Positions 1 to 8,841 of a stretch of DNA of 44,088 nt are shown one piece after another. Both the position numbers and the translations under genes were made by a program. The stretch covers positions 1-44,088 of the forward strand of contig JABHAA010000080.1 in NCBI GenBank assembly GCA_018674495.1. Reading direction: 5' to 3'. The stretch comes from Rhodospirillaceae bacterium. Its GTDB lineage: Bacteria > Pseudomonadota > Alphaproteobacteria > Rhodospirillales > UBA2165. The first letter of the stretch is position 1, and each line of letters begins with the position of its first letter. Below the pieces are notes generated by a model. The model saw only the letters and a list, made by a program, of their open reading frames with translations. It was not told where the DNA came from and ran no database searches.

Positions 1-119
1 AAAGGATCAAACGGAAAACGATGGAAACCCGGCGCTTGCAACACCGCAAATACGCCGCTTAATATCTTGAAACAGATGAGCCAGATCCTCCTTTAAATCA
101 GGCCCGTGTTTGTTCCAAT

Positions 120-3100
120 TTATATGAAGACGGACAGTGATATTTCATCTATCCGTTGCGCAAGGAACTTTTGAAGCACACTTTCATCAGTATCCACTTT
201 GAACAAATCTCGGGGACTATAATCGCCAGTTTCAAACTGATCCTTTAGTTCGATAATCCGTCCCAACAAAATGCTAAATAAATCATCTGAATTTTGAACC
301 GAGCATTCAAAGTGTTTCTCAAACTCGAGAACTTCTGTGTCTTTCCAGGTTCTATCCGCATCCCTCCCTACCTTCAAATCAGCCTCGCAAAGGATCCAGT
401 CCTCTGTCGTTTGCGAATTGATCGTTTCACGAACACCTAACAATGCCCGGAGAGCTTCCTCTCCCGGGATATTCGCTAGACTCGAGATTAGATCGCTCCT
501 GAAGGACTGTGCAGCATCACGGCTGGTTGGAGAATATGAACCATAGTGCCGGGTATCATCCTCATGCCGCACATGTTTATATATTATCGGTATTAACCGG
601 CTAAGTTCAGGGACTGACACGTAATCAGGCCGTCCCGGCAAAACCACTTCATCCTGATGGCGACTATCAAGCATAGACGCTAACTGCTCAACGAAAACGT
701 CGGCTCGCTCGTGGGGACAATCAACCAATCTTGCCTCGAACCAATCGAGAGCGTCCATGGCCGATACTTGCAACCAAACCGCTATCCAAAATAAGTCTTC
801 CGACTCCAGGTCAGATTTTGCACCCAGATACTGTTCCACCATTTCCTTCAGATGATATTGGTGTTCACCGCCCGACAATGCTTTCGCAACCCGCCCACGA
901 GCACCTACAGCCACGGGCATATTCTGTTTTGCCAACCGGGCAACTGGTTCAATGAACGAGCCCAAAAGTTCGCCGCCGGCGTGTTCTAGTTCCATCAGTA
1001 CCTTGGGATGATCTTCTGGTGTTTGGTTTCTATCCAATTCGGTGGCCAACCAAGGCTCGATGACAGACTTAACTGTTTTTGGGTGCGTCTTCACTAAAGA
1101 ACGAAACCATTCCGGTAATTGGATTTCCTTGAACGCCAGCAGGGTGAGGTTGTGTACGGCCTTGGCACCCAATCCAGAAAATTTTAATCCATCGGAAACA
1201 GCGCAAGCGACACCAATGAGTGAGAGGTCGTCCCCAAATCGATGTCCATCCTTTGGCTCCCAAGATGGCCAAAACTCAATAACGCCGGATCGAAATGCCT
1301 CGGCCCCTTGAAGATCGAATTTACTTTTCAAACCCCACACGTCATTTCCTGTCCAGCCACCATCTGGTCGATCGATATAATGGAACATCTGAACCAAGAG
1401 GCCCTCTAACCGACCAGCCGCAATCTCATCCAGCTTGGCGAGCACCTCTTCCTGTAATTTGATCAATGCGGAACTTTCGCGGAGTTCTTGTACCCACGAC
1501 CTCATCTCGGATTTAAGCTCGTAGGCCCTTTGTGGTGAAGGTGCCAGTCGGCGTTCAAGATGTATTTTTAAGAACCCGTATCGAGCAGCAATCCTCCCTA
1601 GATCATCAAGTCTAAATGCAAGTCGATCATTGGTGAGGCATAGATAAATAGCAGCATCGAAAGCTGTGAAACGGATAGAATGATCATTTGTCGAGCCAAC
1701 TCGATCAACAAGCCAATCGATATCATCAGGACAAAGCATCCAGGTCCAATTGTACGGCATCAATTGCATGTACCAAATTCTCTGTTCACCGGTTCGTTTG
1801 GTATATGCGGAATGAGCTTTCCACAGGCACACCTCCCTAATATCGGCCGGTGCATTACTCAAAATTTTGCAGACCTTCCTTCTAGCCTTGTTAACGTGAT
1901 AGTCGGTTGAATGTAGGTTTTCGAGAAGAACTAACCCATCATACAGCCATTCTCGAGTATATTTGGCTTGGGTCTGTTCCAGCCAATTCACCAATGCGGA
2001 ACAGAACGCCGGAAGGAGCCAACCATAAGGTCCAGTCTCGTAATTTCCTTCTGCAACATTATTCGCTAACAAGTCATACAGCTTGGGCACAAGAATCCCC
2101 AGACGACGGATATCCGATTCCTGGTCCACCGATTTCTCTGCAAAATCCTTCACGCAATTTTCGGTCGTAGTTGCTATCACCGGAGCTTCAATCAGTAGTC
2201 GAATGAATCCGCTGACGCCGATTGCGAAGGGATAACATGTCAGCAGCACCCAACCGTATAGGCGATCAGATACATTCGTTGATGATAGAATATGATTGTA
2301 GACATCCCGCAATTCCGGCTCAGCCGCACATTCTTTAAGCGCGAGCAATGCATCAACGCGAACATCGGTTGATAGAGAATTGTCAATCGCATATTGGAAG
2401 GCGATGTCTTTGCAGCCATTCAATCTACCAGCCTGAATCAGGTCGAGCAGAAGTTTCAGTATATCTTCTGGTGCAGATTTTTTTTTCAAATGGGCGTGGA
2501 TCGCTTCAGCTAGGTCGCCGTGCGCAAATCGCCTTAGACCATGGCGATCGTACCTAAACCCGATATAGCTTCGTCGGTCTCCATATCTGTAGATCATCTC
2601 ATCAAGCACACGAACTCGCACGTGAACTGGTAGTGCGTGAGGATCACCGCCATCGACCAACACCTCAGGATTACTTTTGATCAACGTATCCATCAACTCG
2701 GACTGATGGGGTGCAAGCCAAGCGGCTATTGGCTTCAAACCTGGGATGGCCGCTGTCCGACCACAACGCTTAACAAAAAATACTTGAGCGAGATTAGTTG
2801 CAGAGCATCCTTGGGTGTGACGTTGGCGAAACCAACCTGCAGCCAGATATTCCCGAACGCTACGTGTGTGAAATCGCACACGCCCATATGTAGCTTCGTC
2901 GAACACCGGCCTCCGTAACAATGCCCGTATTTCTTCTCGTTTCCAGTCTTGCAGTAGATCAAATGGATCAATTGCCTGAACGGTGTTCTCGGTAAATTGA
3001 TCGAGGGGAGAAAATCTTATAGAAGACTCTTTGCATAAAATTGACGCCGCGGCTAATCGCTCGGCACCCATTCGGGCTTTTTCTTCGGAGATAACGGCGT

Positions 3101-3974
3101 CATATATGTCGGCCTCTTCTTTCAACTTGCGGCGAATATTGTGTTCTACAATTTCGCTCAAAGTACCGAGTCTAGACTCTCGCTGCCAGAGGTCTATTAA
3201 TCCTATGACATCACCTGGGCGTTCTGCATACTCAAATGCGTCGGATTCTCGGATGGCTTGAATGAATGGGTCAGGGCCTTCCAGGCCCGTGTGGGCCGCC
3301 AAGATTTCAATTCGCCGCTTGTCCAACGGTATGATCTGGACAAGCTTGAACCCACTCTCATTGCTATTTTCGTCCTTGTCCTTGGCAGAAGCTAATCTTG
3401 GAAGTAATTCCAGAAGAGGAACAGCATCGTCCTTGGGACGCCACTCAGTCACGCGACAGGAGACAACCAGATGTATTCGATTCAGGTGATCGCTAAGAGC
3501 ATTTTTGAAGACACCTATTGCTCGGCGGAAATCTCCAGAAGACACCAATTTTGCTTCATCTACTGAATCCAGAAGGAAGATTCCGTCAACTTGCGATGCA
3601 AGCCACTCATCGATAGAAATCGTTTCATTCTCGATAGCATTTCGGAGGACCTCAATATGATGACCTGTGCCTTGGTTTAAATCTTCAATGCGTAAAAAGA
3701 ATGCTTTTTGTCCGATATCCATAAGTGATGCGGCTGCCATCCTTAATTCGGTGGTCTTCCCGCTACGCGCCTCACCGAGCACCACTGTTAATGGATTTTT
3801 AGCAAGCTCAACTATCGAGTATCCTGGTTCCTTCCCTTCAAATTGATCAATCCAATTCCTAAATTCGGTCTCCCGAATTTCGTTTTGATCAATCACGACA
3901 CTTTGATACCGTCTCTCAAGATTGACTAAATCCGAGTTTCGTTCGAGAAATATTTTTAGATTGTCTTTGTTCAA
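120..3974 (-). CDS. Large NACHT/STAND-type NTPase, predicted defence sensor
   Basis: A 1284-residue protein. A P-loop (GEARSGKT, residues 67-74) is followed by a Walker B-like stretch with acidic residues (FLLDSVDE, about 133-140) and an arginine-containing strand (VVSCRVTEW, about 170-178); this order is that of NACHT-type P-loop NTPases. At about residues 365-375 there is a segment of the type F-H-x-R-S-x-x-E-Y-L-A-A, common just after the NTPase core of bacterial NACHT proteins. The remaining ~900 residues look helical and repeat-like, suggesting a sensor or scaffold. No nuclease, protease, TIR or membrane domain is visible at either end. The only available start is TTG at 3974; there is no in-frame ATG or GTG before the P-loop and no clear Shine-Dalgarno. 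It is divergent from the HEPN-like gene at 4118. In this family the NTPase oligomerises on recognising an infection signal; that role here is inference. Base composition is AT-richer than the core genes. Confidence 0.75.
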   Translation of the reverse strand: MNKDNLKIFLERNSDLVNLERRYQSVVIDQNEIRETEFRNWIDQFEGKEPGYSIVELAKNPLTVVLGEARSGKTTELRMAAASLMDIGQKAFFLRIEDLNQGTGHHIEVLRNAIENETISIDEWLASQVDGIFLLDSVDEAKLVSSGDFRRAIGVFKNALSDHLNRIHLVVSCRVTEWRPKDDAVPLLELLPRLASAKDKDENSNESGFKLVQIIPLDKRRIEILAAHTGLEGPDPFIQAIRESDAFEYAERPGDVIGLIDLWQRESRLGTLSEIVEHNIRRKLKEEADIYDAVISEEKARMGAERLAAASILCKESSIRFSPLDQFTENTVQAIDPFDLLQDWKREEIRALLRRPVFDEATYGRVRFHTRSVREYLAAGWFRQRHTQGCSATNLAQVFFVKRCGRTAAIPGLKPIAAWLAPHQSELMDTLIKSNPEVLVDGGDPHALPVHVRVRVLDEMIYRYGDRRSYIGFRYDRHGLRRFAHGDLAEAIHAHLKKKSAPEDILKLLLDLIQAGRLNGCKDIAFQYAIDNSLSTDVRVDALLALKECAAEPELRDVYNHILSSTNVSDRLYGWVLLTCYPFAIGVSGFIRLLIEAPVIATTTENCVKDFAEKSVDQESDIRRLGILVPKLYDLLANNVAEGNYETGPYGWLLPAFCSALVNWLEQTQAKYTREWLYDGLVLLENLHSTDYHVNKARRKVCKILSNAPADIREVCLWKAHSAYTKRTGEQRIWYMQLMPYNWTWMLCPDDIDWLVDRVGSTNDHSIRFTAFDAAIYLCLTNDRLAFRLDDLGRIAARYGFLKIHLERRLAPSPQRAYELKSEMRSWVQELRESSALIKLQEEVLAKLDEIAAGRLEGLLVQMFHYIDRPDGGWTGNDVWGLKSKFDLQGAEAFRSGVIEFWPSWEPKDGHRFGDDLSLIGVACAVSDGLKFSGLGAKAVHNLTLLAFKEIQLPEWFRSLVKTHPKTVKSVIEPWLATELDRNQTPEDHPKVLMELEHAGGELLGSFIEPVARLAKQNMPVAVGARGRVAKALSGGEHQYHLKEMVEQYLGAKSDLESEDLFWIAVWLQVSAMDALDWFEARLVDCPHERADVFVEQLASMLDSRHQDEVVLPGRPDYVSVPELSRLIPIIYKHVRHEDDTRHYGSYSPTSRDAAQSFRSDLISSLANIPGEEALRALLGVRETINSQTTEDWILCEADLKVGRDADRTWKDTEVLEFEKHFECSVQNSDDLFSILLGRIIELKDQFETGDYSPRDLFKVDTDESVLQKFLAQRIDEISLSVFI

Positions 3975-4030
3975 GTTTAATCGCCAATAGCTGTGTGTGT
4001 TCTGTATTTGAAATGCCCAATCGTGAGTTG

Positions 4031-4039
4031 TGGCATAAT
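4031..4039 (+). promoter_or_regulatory. Candidate extended -10 promoter for the HEPN-like gene
   Basis: The 143-bp divergent spacer between the NACHT gene and the gene at 4118 contains TGGCATAAT, an extended -10 element with one mismatch to TGnTATAAT. No well-spaced -35 hexamer is present; the nearest TTGAAA (4008) is 20 nt away from the -10 hexamer. Transcription would start near 4046, leaving a leader of about 70 nt. Confidence 0.35.
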
Positions 4040-4117
4040 GGACTATCTATATTAGGATGTTAATCTATTAGAAGCGGCAGAAATAGCGAGAGCTATTCTC
4101 ATTATGGTGGATTTAAC

Positions 4118-5236
4118 ATGCCGACAGACATACCAAATAAGGTCGCTCGCCTGATCGGTGACTACTGGGCAGTATTTTCACTCGTTGATGCAATCGAGCA
4201 TGAACTTGAACGCCGAATCGTCGCTCGTTTGGCATTAATGAAACTTGATGCTCTCGCCAATATTCTTCCCGTCTATAAGAATATCCTAAAATCTACTAGC
4301 CCCACCTCGTTATCTATTCAGAAATTGGAAAACCTAAACAAACAACTGGTACAGGATCATCAAACCGGTATTAAGGCTATAAGGCACTCTTTAGCAGGGC
4401 ACGGATTACACCTTCCGTCTACAGACATCGGCGACTATTGGCTCTTTATGAAACGGTCAGCGTTTCAAATTCTTTCCGACGATTTGAAAGAGATTGATGC
4501 CACTTTGGTCAACCTCGATCCCACAAACTATTCTGCTGCCAACCAAGTGCTGGCTGTCCCCAGAAACTTAGTAGATGACTGGAGAAATCCGGAAATTCTT
4601 GGTGATCCAACGACAATTAGAAGTGCTTTCGTATATGCTGGTATGTGGACCCCGGGGATTGTCTCGCTCGTGCCAGGAAATACAACTCCCCAGGATATCA
4701 CGCTAAGAGTAGTAGGACTGATGACCTATATCCGTCAGATGAGGACAATAAATGCCCCTATACAGTTTAACTTCCGGCCCGAGATTTATCGTCGGTTAAT
4801 CTACGAACTTATACTCGCGGATTTTATTGCTCTCGAGGAACTAGTCTATACAGGTCCACCGTTAAATAACTACGGGCCTACGACAACGTCATTGCTCCAA
4901 GAATGGGGCACCCTGTCAGGTAGTCATCCAGGATTGAATATTATCCAAAATTTTCGAGGTAACTTTTCCTCGGACTTTTTGGTATGGAAACAAGAAGTTA
5001 GAAATAAAATGATCTCGCATGTTGATCAAAATATTCCAGTATCGACTATGGAATTGGATCAATGGCCCATCAGGTTAAACGACCTTGAATCATTGATTGA
5101 TGAATTCTATCAGTGTTTGCACGAAGCCAGTAAGCACCACGTTACTACTAGGTTTTTGTTCGTTCCCCCAACCGGAGTTAAAGATGCCCTTGCTTTAGCA
5201 CACGATGATTCCCTTCTTACCTGGGACGATACTTAA
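4118..5236 (+). CDS. Protein with two HEPN-like R-x5-H motifs (candidate defence RNase)
   Basis: A 372-residue protein of no family I recognise by name. It has two similar halves: a long helix rich in acidic residues (about 14-40 and 221-243), a variable helical part, then R-[HN]-x4-H (R89-H95 in RHSLAGH; R295-H301 in RNKMISH) followed by another helix. R-x(4-6)-H closing a four-helix bundle is the signature of HEPN domains, many of which are RNases in toxin-antitoxin and abortive-infection systems. The tandem arrangement is seen directly; the fold assignment is inference. ATG at 4118 has GGTGG seven bases upstream. It is divergent from the NACHT gene and first of three same-strand genes. No signal peptide or membrane segment is seen. 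It could equally be a structural HEPN-like protein without catalysis. Confidence 0.6.
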   Translation: MPTDIPNKVARLIGDYWAVFSLVDAIEHELERRIVARLALMKLDALANILPVYKNILKSTSPTSLSIQKLENLNKQLVQDHQTGIKAIRHSLAGHGLHLPSTDIGDYWLFMKRSAFQILSDDLKEIDATLVNLDPTNYSAANQVLAVPRNLVDDWRNPEILGDPTTIRSAFVYAGMWTPGIVSLVPGNTTPQDITLRVVGLMTYIRQMRTINAPIQFNFRPEIYRRLIYELILADFIALEELVYTGPPLNNYGPTTTSLLQEWGTLSGSHPGLNIIQNFRGNFSSDFLVWKQEVRNKMISHVDQNIPVSTMELDQWPIRLNDLESLIDEFYQCLHEASKHHVTTRFLFVPPTGVKDALALAHDDSLLTWDDT

Positions 5237-5297
5237 CCACCGCAACTCAATAATTGGTCAAAGTTCACCGCCCTCTTCGTCTTCAAGTTCTGCATGT

Positions 5298-5303
5298 TAT
5301 AAT
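5298..5303 (+). promoter_or_regulatory. Perfect extended -10 promoter inside the defence-like gene row
   Basis: TGTTATAAT at 5295-5303 matches the extended -10 consensus TGnTATAAT exactly, in the 102-bp gap after the HEPN-like gene. Transcription would begin near 5310, giving a leader of about 29 nt to ATG 5339. This argues against the in-frame TTG at 5306 as the start of the next gene. Confidence 0.5.
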
Positions 5304-5338
5304 ACTTGGATGGCATAAATCTAGGTTTACAGCGAACT

Positions 5339-6622
5339 ATGCGGTTTTCCACCTCTGCCCAACCGATTGAAATTCCGGGTGCGATGATACGAACGTGCAC
5401 TTTTATCGGTTGGGAGAGATGGGAGAAGCGCATCTTATCCATCACGCAGCAGATCAGCGAAAACCCATTTTTGCGAGAAATCGCATTCGAGAAATATGGC
5501 CGCGAACTCGCCCTATTCGATGCGTGGAAATATTACCATGACACCAAGAAGCCTCTTTGGCCACCAACGTCCGATGGCCTTTACCGACTTTATTCCTTTT
5601 TCACCATGTTTTCCAAACTGCATTATCACATGAGCGATGTAGGCCGCAGACGTATAACGGGGATGGCGAGAGATGGTTTGAAAAGTGAGAACGGCTTGGC
5701 GGAGTTGGCGTTCGAGTTTCTAACTGTCAATCATTTGATGAACCAAGGTTTCGACGTGACATGCAACGACTATGAAAACCGAATGCTCGGCGGCACTTAT
5801 GATTTTCTTGTGGAAAAGGACGGCATCGAGATTGAGGTGGAAGACAAATATGTTTCCGCCGATATCGGTCGAAAAATCCACCAGCGGAGACTTTATCAAC
5901 TCGGAAAGTGGGTCCTTCCGTTAAGCCTAACCACGCTGAATTCTGGTCCAGGCGGAACTCTGGTCCGTGTGTTTTTGCCCGACCGTTTAACGGGTTCTCC
6001 AGATCAACACGAAGCGATTTCGCAGGGCATTGGCCAAGCCCTTGAATTCTCCAACTCCAGAATAGACGGAGACGACTGTCGCATAGAGATCGAAAATTTT
6101 AATTTTGATGAATGCCCGCTGAATATGGAGGAGCCGGATGACAGCGTGAGAATTCGAGCACGTCAATATTTTGAAGAAGAACATGATGTTGAAAACAGGA
6201 ATATGCTGATGCTTTTCCGGCCATCCCATGGTGCAGTTGTCATTACAATACAAAGTGAAAAGCCGGACCAAGTATTGAATGGAATTTATCGTCAGTTGAA
6301 AGGTTCCGCGAAAAATCAGTTTAGCGGCACCCGTCCTGCGGCGCTTTTTGTTTATTTATCCGATATCACGGTTGAACAACTTGATTCGCTTGCAGCGGCC
6401 GGAAAAGACAAGCCCACGGGCCTTCAATTGATGGCGAACGACTTAATCGCTCGGCGGCCAGTATTGCACACTGTCTGCTTTGTGACGCCTGGGGTCGTGA
6501 CAACAAAAGAGAAGTTCCAAGACGATATCTGGCGTAGATCCCTTCAGGAATCAGGAGGTGTTTACACGTTCAGGAATCCCGAACATCCACAGGTCGACGA
6601 ACCTGTTTGCAATCTGGTCTGA
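5339..6622 (+). CDS. PD-(D/E)XK nuclease-like protein of the defence-like block
   Basis: A protein of 427 residues from ATG 5339 (an in-frame ATG at 5384 is also possible; TTG 5306 lies upstream of the predicted transcription start). Around residues 119-195 it shows the restriction-endonuclease pattern: a helix with glutamates (AELAFEFL), a strand, D155 in GGTYDFLVE, a hairpin, then E168-x-K170 in EIEVEDKY, followed by a helix with Q and R. This D-x12-E-x-K spacing fits the PD-(D/E)XK superfamily. The flanking regions (1-110 and 200-427) are unrecognised. It lies downstream of the HEPN-like gene with its own promoter and 35 bp before the next gene. Nuclease activity is inference from the motif; a related fold without cleavage is possible. 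Confidence 0.55.
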   Translation: MRFSTSAQPIEIPGAMIRTCTFIGWERWEKRILSITQQISENPFLREIAFEKYGRELALFDAWKYYHDTKKPLWPPTSDGLYRLYSFFTMFSKLHYHMSDVGRRRITGMARDGLKSENGLAELAFEFLTVNHLMNQGFDVTCNDYENRMLGGTYDFLVEKDGIEIEVEDKYVSADIGRKIHQRRLYQLGKWVLPLSLTTLNSGPGGTLVRVFLPDRLTGSPDQHEAISQGIGQALEFSNSRIDGDDCRIEIENFNFDECPLNMEEPDDSVRIRARQYFEEEHDVENRNMLMLFRPSHGAVVITIQSEKPDQVLNGIYRQLKGSAKNQFSGTRPAALFVYLSDITVEQLDSLAAAGKDKPTGLQLMANDLIARRPVLHTVCFVTPGVVTTKEKFQDDIWRRSLQESGGVYTFRNPEHPQVDEPVCNLV

Positions 6623-6657
6623 GCAATCGGTTCCGCTGACTTAATGAAAAATAACAG

Positions 6658-7794
6658 ATGATTTATTATCGCCACCTCAATAACTGGAACGCTACCGTTG
6701 CCCATCTTGAAGGAAAGCTTTGGCTTCATTCCTTTCAGCATTTTCAAAACATTGAAGATGAAGGGCGAAGAGACGTCCAGGAGGGCCGCGCTTCCGGGGC
6801 AATTCGTGAAGGCATGAATGTAGTAGTCGCAAATGACGAATTTCCGACCCAGGCCGTATATATATTATGCTTCTCAGAAAGAGAAAATATTCCCCATTTC
6901 GGTGAGTATGTAATCGCCTTGAAGGACAAGGACGCTCTCCTTGGGAAGATCAAAGATGCGCTCCCGGCACATACCGGCTTAATTTGGCAAAAGGTCAGAT
7001 ATACAAATCAGATGGGATACGACCGTGAACCCGGTGCGCGGGAAATCATGGAAAGGGCGGGGTGGACAAAAGCTATTCGTTTTTGTGTTGAGAATGAGTG
7101 GCGATTGATTGTTTATCTTCCGGCGGGAATAAAGATCACTAACGAACGGCTCGAACTGGACGTGGGCGACCTCGAAGGCATCTTTGATATTGTTCGTCGT
7201 GGCAAAGACGAAAGGCTCTACGGTTCGGATGATCTTAAGCCTTTGGATAATATTCACGATCCGGATATACGTGACTCTTATTGGGTAAAGGTTCCCTCCG
7301 GGAAAGCCATAACATTCAAGGAACATTACGAGCATGTCGCCAGTTTCAAGCTTTTGCCGAGCGTACCCAATGATATCCAGGTCCAATTCGATGTCGCCAG
7401 GAATCTTTATGTCTATGCTTGGTATGTCTATCGGCTGACCTCGCCAGCCCAGGCACAGGCATACGCCACGTTGGAGTTTGCCTTAAGAGAACGATGCAAG
7501 AAGGAGGGCCTTGATCCACATCCGTACTGGGGTTTGCGGCGTTTGCTTAAGACAGCAATCAATCATGGCTGGGTTAAAGACGGAGGGTTCGTTCATTTGA
7601 TTGGCACCCCCGCTTGGAACGAACTTGATCCAGAGGGGACCACGTTCGCTCGGCAATTGCTGGATATCTTACCCCAGTTCAGAAACGGCTTCGCCCACGG
7701 GGGAACGACGCTACTGGAACCCAGAGGAGCCCTGATGGCTTTGGAATCCGCCGTTGAAATTATCAACCAGCTTTATCCAGAGAAACACGACTGA
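6658..7794 (+). CDS. DUF2971-like N-terminus fused to a C-terminal HEPN-like domain
   Basis: A 378-residue protein. The first ~180 residues resemble, in layout, DUF2971-type proteins: an opening strand and helix, then LWLHSFQHF and IEDEGRRD-x2-EG (residues 21-43). The last ~140 residues are helical (helix with E273 and R277) and end in FRNGFAHGG, where R342-x4-H347 matches the catalytic R-x4-H of HEPN RNases; similar RNxxAHG segments occur in RiboL-PSP/MAE-type HEPN proteins. The similarity to DUF2971 is from memory of the pattern and is weak. No strong Shine-Dalgarno precedes ATG 6658, only 35 bp after the nuclease-like gene, so co-transcription is likely. It ends 8 bp before the stop of the convergent serine recombinase. 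Confidence 0.55.
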   Translation: MIYYRHLNNWNATVAHLEGKLWLHSFQHFQNIEDEGRRDVQEGRASGAIREGMNVVVANDEFPTQAVYILCFSERENIPHFGEYVIALKDKDALLGKIKDALPAHTGLIWQKVRYTNQMGYDREPGAREIMERAGWTKAIRFCVENEWRLIVYLPAGIKITNERLELDVGDLEGIFDIVRRGKDERLYGSDDLKPLDNIHDPDIRDSYWVKVPSGKAITFKEHYEHVASFKLLPSVPNDIQVQFDVARNLYVYAWYVYRLTSPAQAQAYATLEFALRERCKKEGLDPHPYWGLRRLLKTAINHGWVKDGGFVHLIGTPAWNELDPEGTTFARQLLDILPQFRNGFAHGGTTLLEPRGALMALESAVEIINQLYPEKHD

Positions 7795-7802
7795 TTAGAG
7801 AT

Positions 7803-8462
7803 TTATGCTGCGGTCTTTTCCAAGCGTCTTAGAAGTCGATGCACGGTGGGAATATGCCACAGTGCCCCGTTAGCCGACGAAATTTCCCTGCGATTAAGTT
7901 CATCCGCAAGTTGGCGGATGGTTGTGAAGCCATCGTTCTGAAGCTGCCGCACGGTCGCTGCCATTCCGTTTGCGAATGTGTCCGCCTTCTCCTGGTTCAT
8001 TTTCGCCAAAACCTTCCCGTTTTTCCCAAGTTCGACACCCCGAGCCTTAGCAGCAGCCAGGGCGTCCTTGGTCCGCTGGCTAATCTGTTCACGTTCATGC
8101 TCGGCAAATGCTGCCAGAAGGTGGATCATAAGTTTGTTGGCATGGGGATTGTCGGCGGCAACAAAATCGACCCCGCTCTCCATGAGGCCGGAGATGAAGT
8201 AGACGTTACGAGCAAGCCGGTCCAGCTTGGCGATCAGTAGCGTCGCCTTTTCCTTCTTACATACTTGTAAGGCAACTTCTAATTCGGGCCGGTTCTTCTT
8301 TTTTCCGCTTTCAACCTCAACGTATTCGCCGACGAGGTTCCACCTGACGCTTTCTAAATAGCGGTTGACGGTTTCTTTTTGAGCCTCAAGACCGAGGCCG
8401 GACTTTCCCTGCCTGTCGGTGCTGACACGGTAGTAGGCGATGCAGTTGTTTGCACCGGCCAT
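7803..8462 (-). CDS. Serine site-specific recombinase (resolvase/invertase family)
   Basis: A 219-residue serine recombinase. The N-terminal catalytic domain has YYRVSTDRQ with the nucleophile S14 and R12, the KLDRLARN segment (about 79-86) with the conserved arginines, and a long E helix (FAEHEREQISQRTKDAL). The C-terminus (about 175-219) carries a short DNA-binding region ending in a helix-turn-helix-like stretch. It breaks and rejoins DNA through a phosphoserine link. Length is typical of the small resolvase/invertase group, not of large integrases. ATG 8462 has GAGGAG seven bases upstream. The gene is convergent with the HEPN fusion gene and divergent from the LexA-like repressor. It may be part of the element that carries the neighbouring cargo, or resolve its multimers. 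I see no inverted repeats that would make it an inversion switch. Confidence 0.93.
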   Translation of the reverse strand: MAGANNCIAYYRVSTDRQGKSGLGLEAQKETVNRYLESVRWNLVGEYVEVESGKKKNRPELEVALQVCKKEKATLLIAKLDRLARNVYFISGLMESGVDFVAADNPHANKLMIHLLAAFAEHEREQISQRTKDALAAAKARGVELGKNGKVLAKMNQEKADTFANGMAATVRQLQNDGFTTIRQLADELNRREISSANGALWHIPTVHRLLRRLEKTAA

Positions 8463-8841
8463 TTTTTGCTCCTCAGTGTTAATGGGTAAAGGAGGGTATG
8501 TATGATAACAGGTAAAATATATAACAATTTCAATAAATTAGAAAGAATATATTCTATGATAATCTAAATTTCCGCTTGGCTACTTGTCTCCGCAACAAGA
8601 TTGCCATCACCAAGTTTCAAGTGGCCAATTTGGCAAAAAACAGGTCGAATACCCTGTGTATTTGACGTTTGCTTTGCTCCGGAAGCCGGACATTCCCACC
8701 AAATTCTCTGAACGGCTCCCGTTGACCCTTTCCGGGCAACCAGTGCGATTGACTAATTTTGATACCTATTCCACCTGTTTTTTCTTGAAATTTTGGAATA
8801 TAGTTCAAATTCGATATATTCTGGAAATTGGAGGTTTGAAT
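8463..8841. promoter_or_regulatory. Divergent control region between recombinase and repressor
   Basis: This 379-bp AT-rich spacer holds a perfect 12-bp palindrome AGAATATATTCT (8544-8555), about 80 bp upstream of the serine recombinase start, and a dyad GAATATA-n12-TATATTC (8796-8802 and 8815-8821) about 20 bp upstream of the repressor start. Both use the same half-site GAATATA. They are candidate operators for the LexA/CI-like repressor encoded next door. A longer in-frame reading of the repressor through this region (from TTG 8584) is not supported by a ribosome-binding site. Confidence 0.45.

Noticed and set aside
1..62. Open frame reaching the left edge on the plus strand (frame 3, ending in TAA at 60-62)
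   Set aside because: Only about 19 residues are visible, so neither coding nature nor identity can be supported.
7794..8462. Invertible segment controlled by the serine recombinase
   Set aside because: No inverted repeats flanking a promoter or gene end were found around the recombinase.
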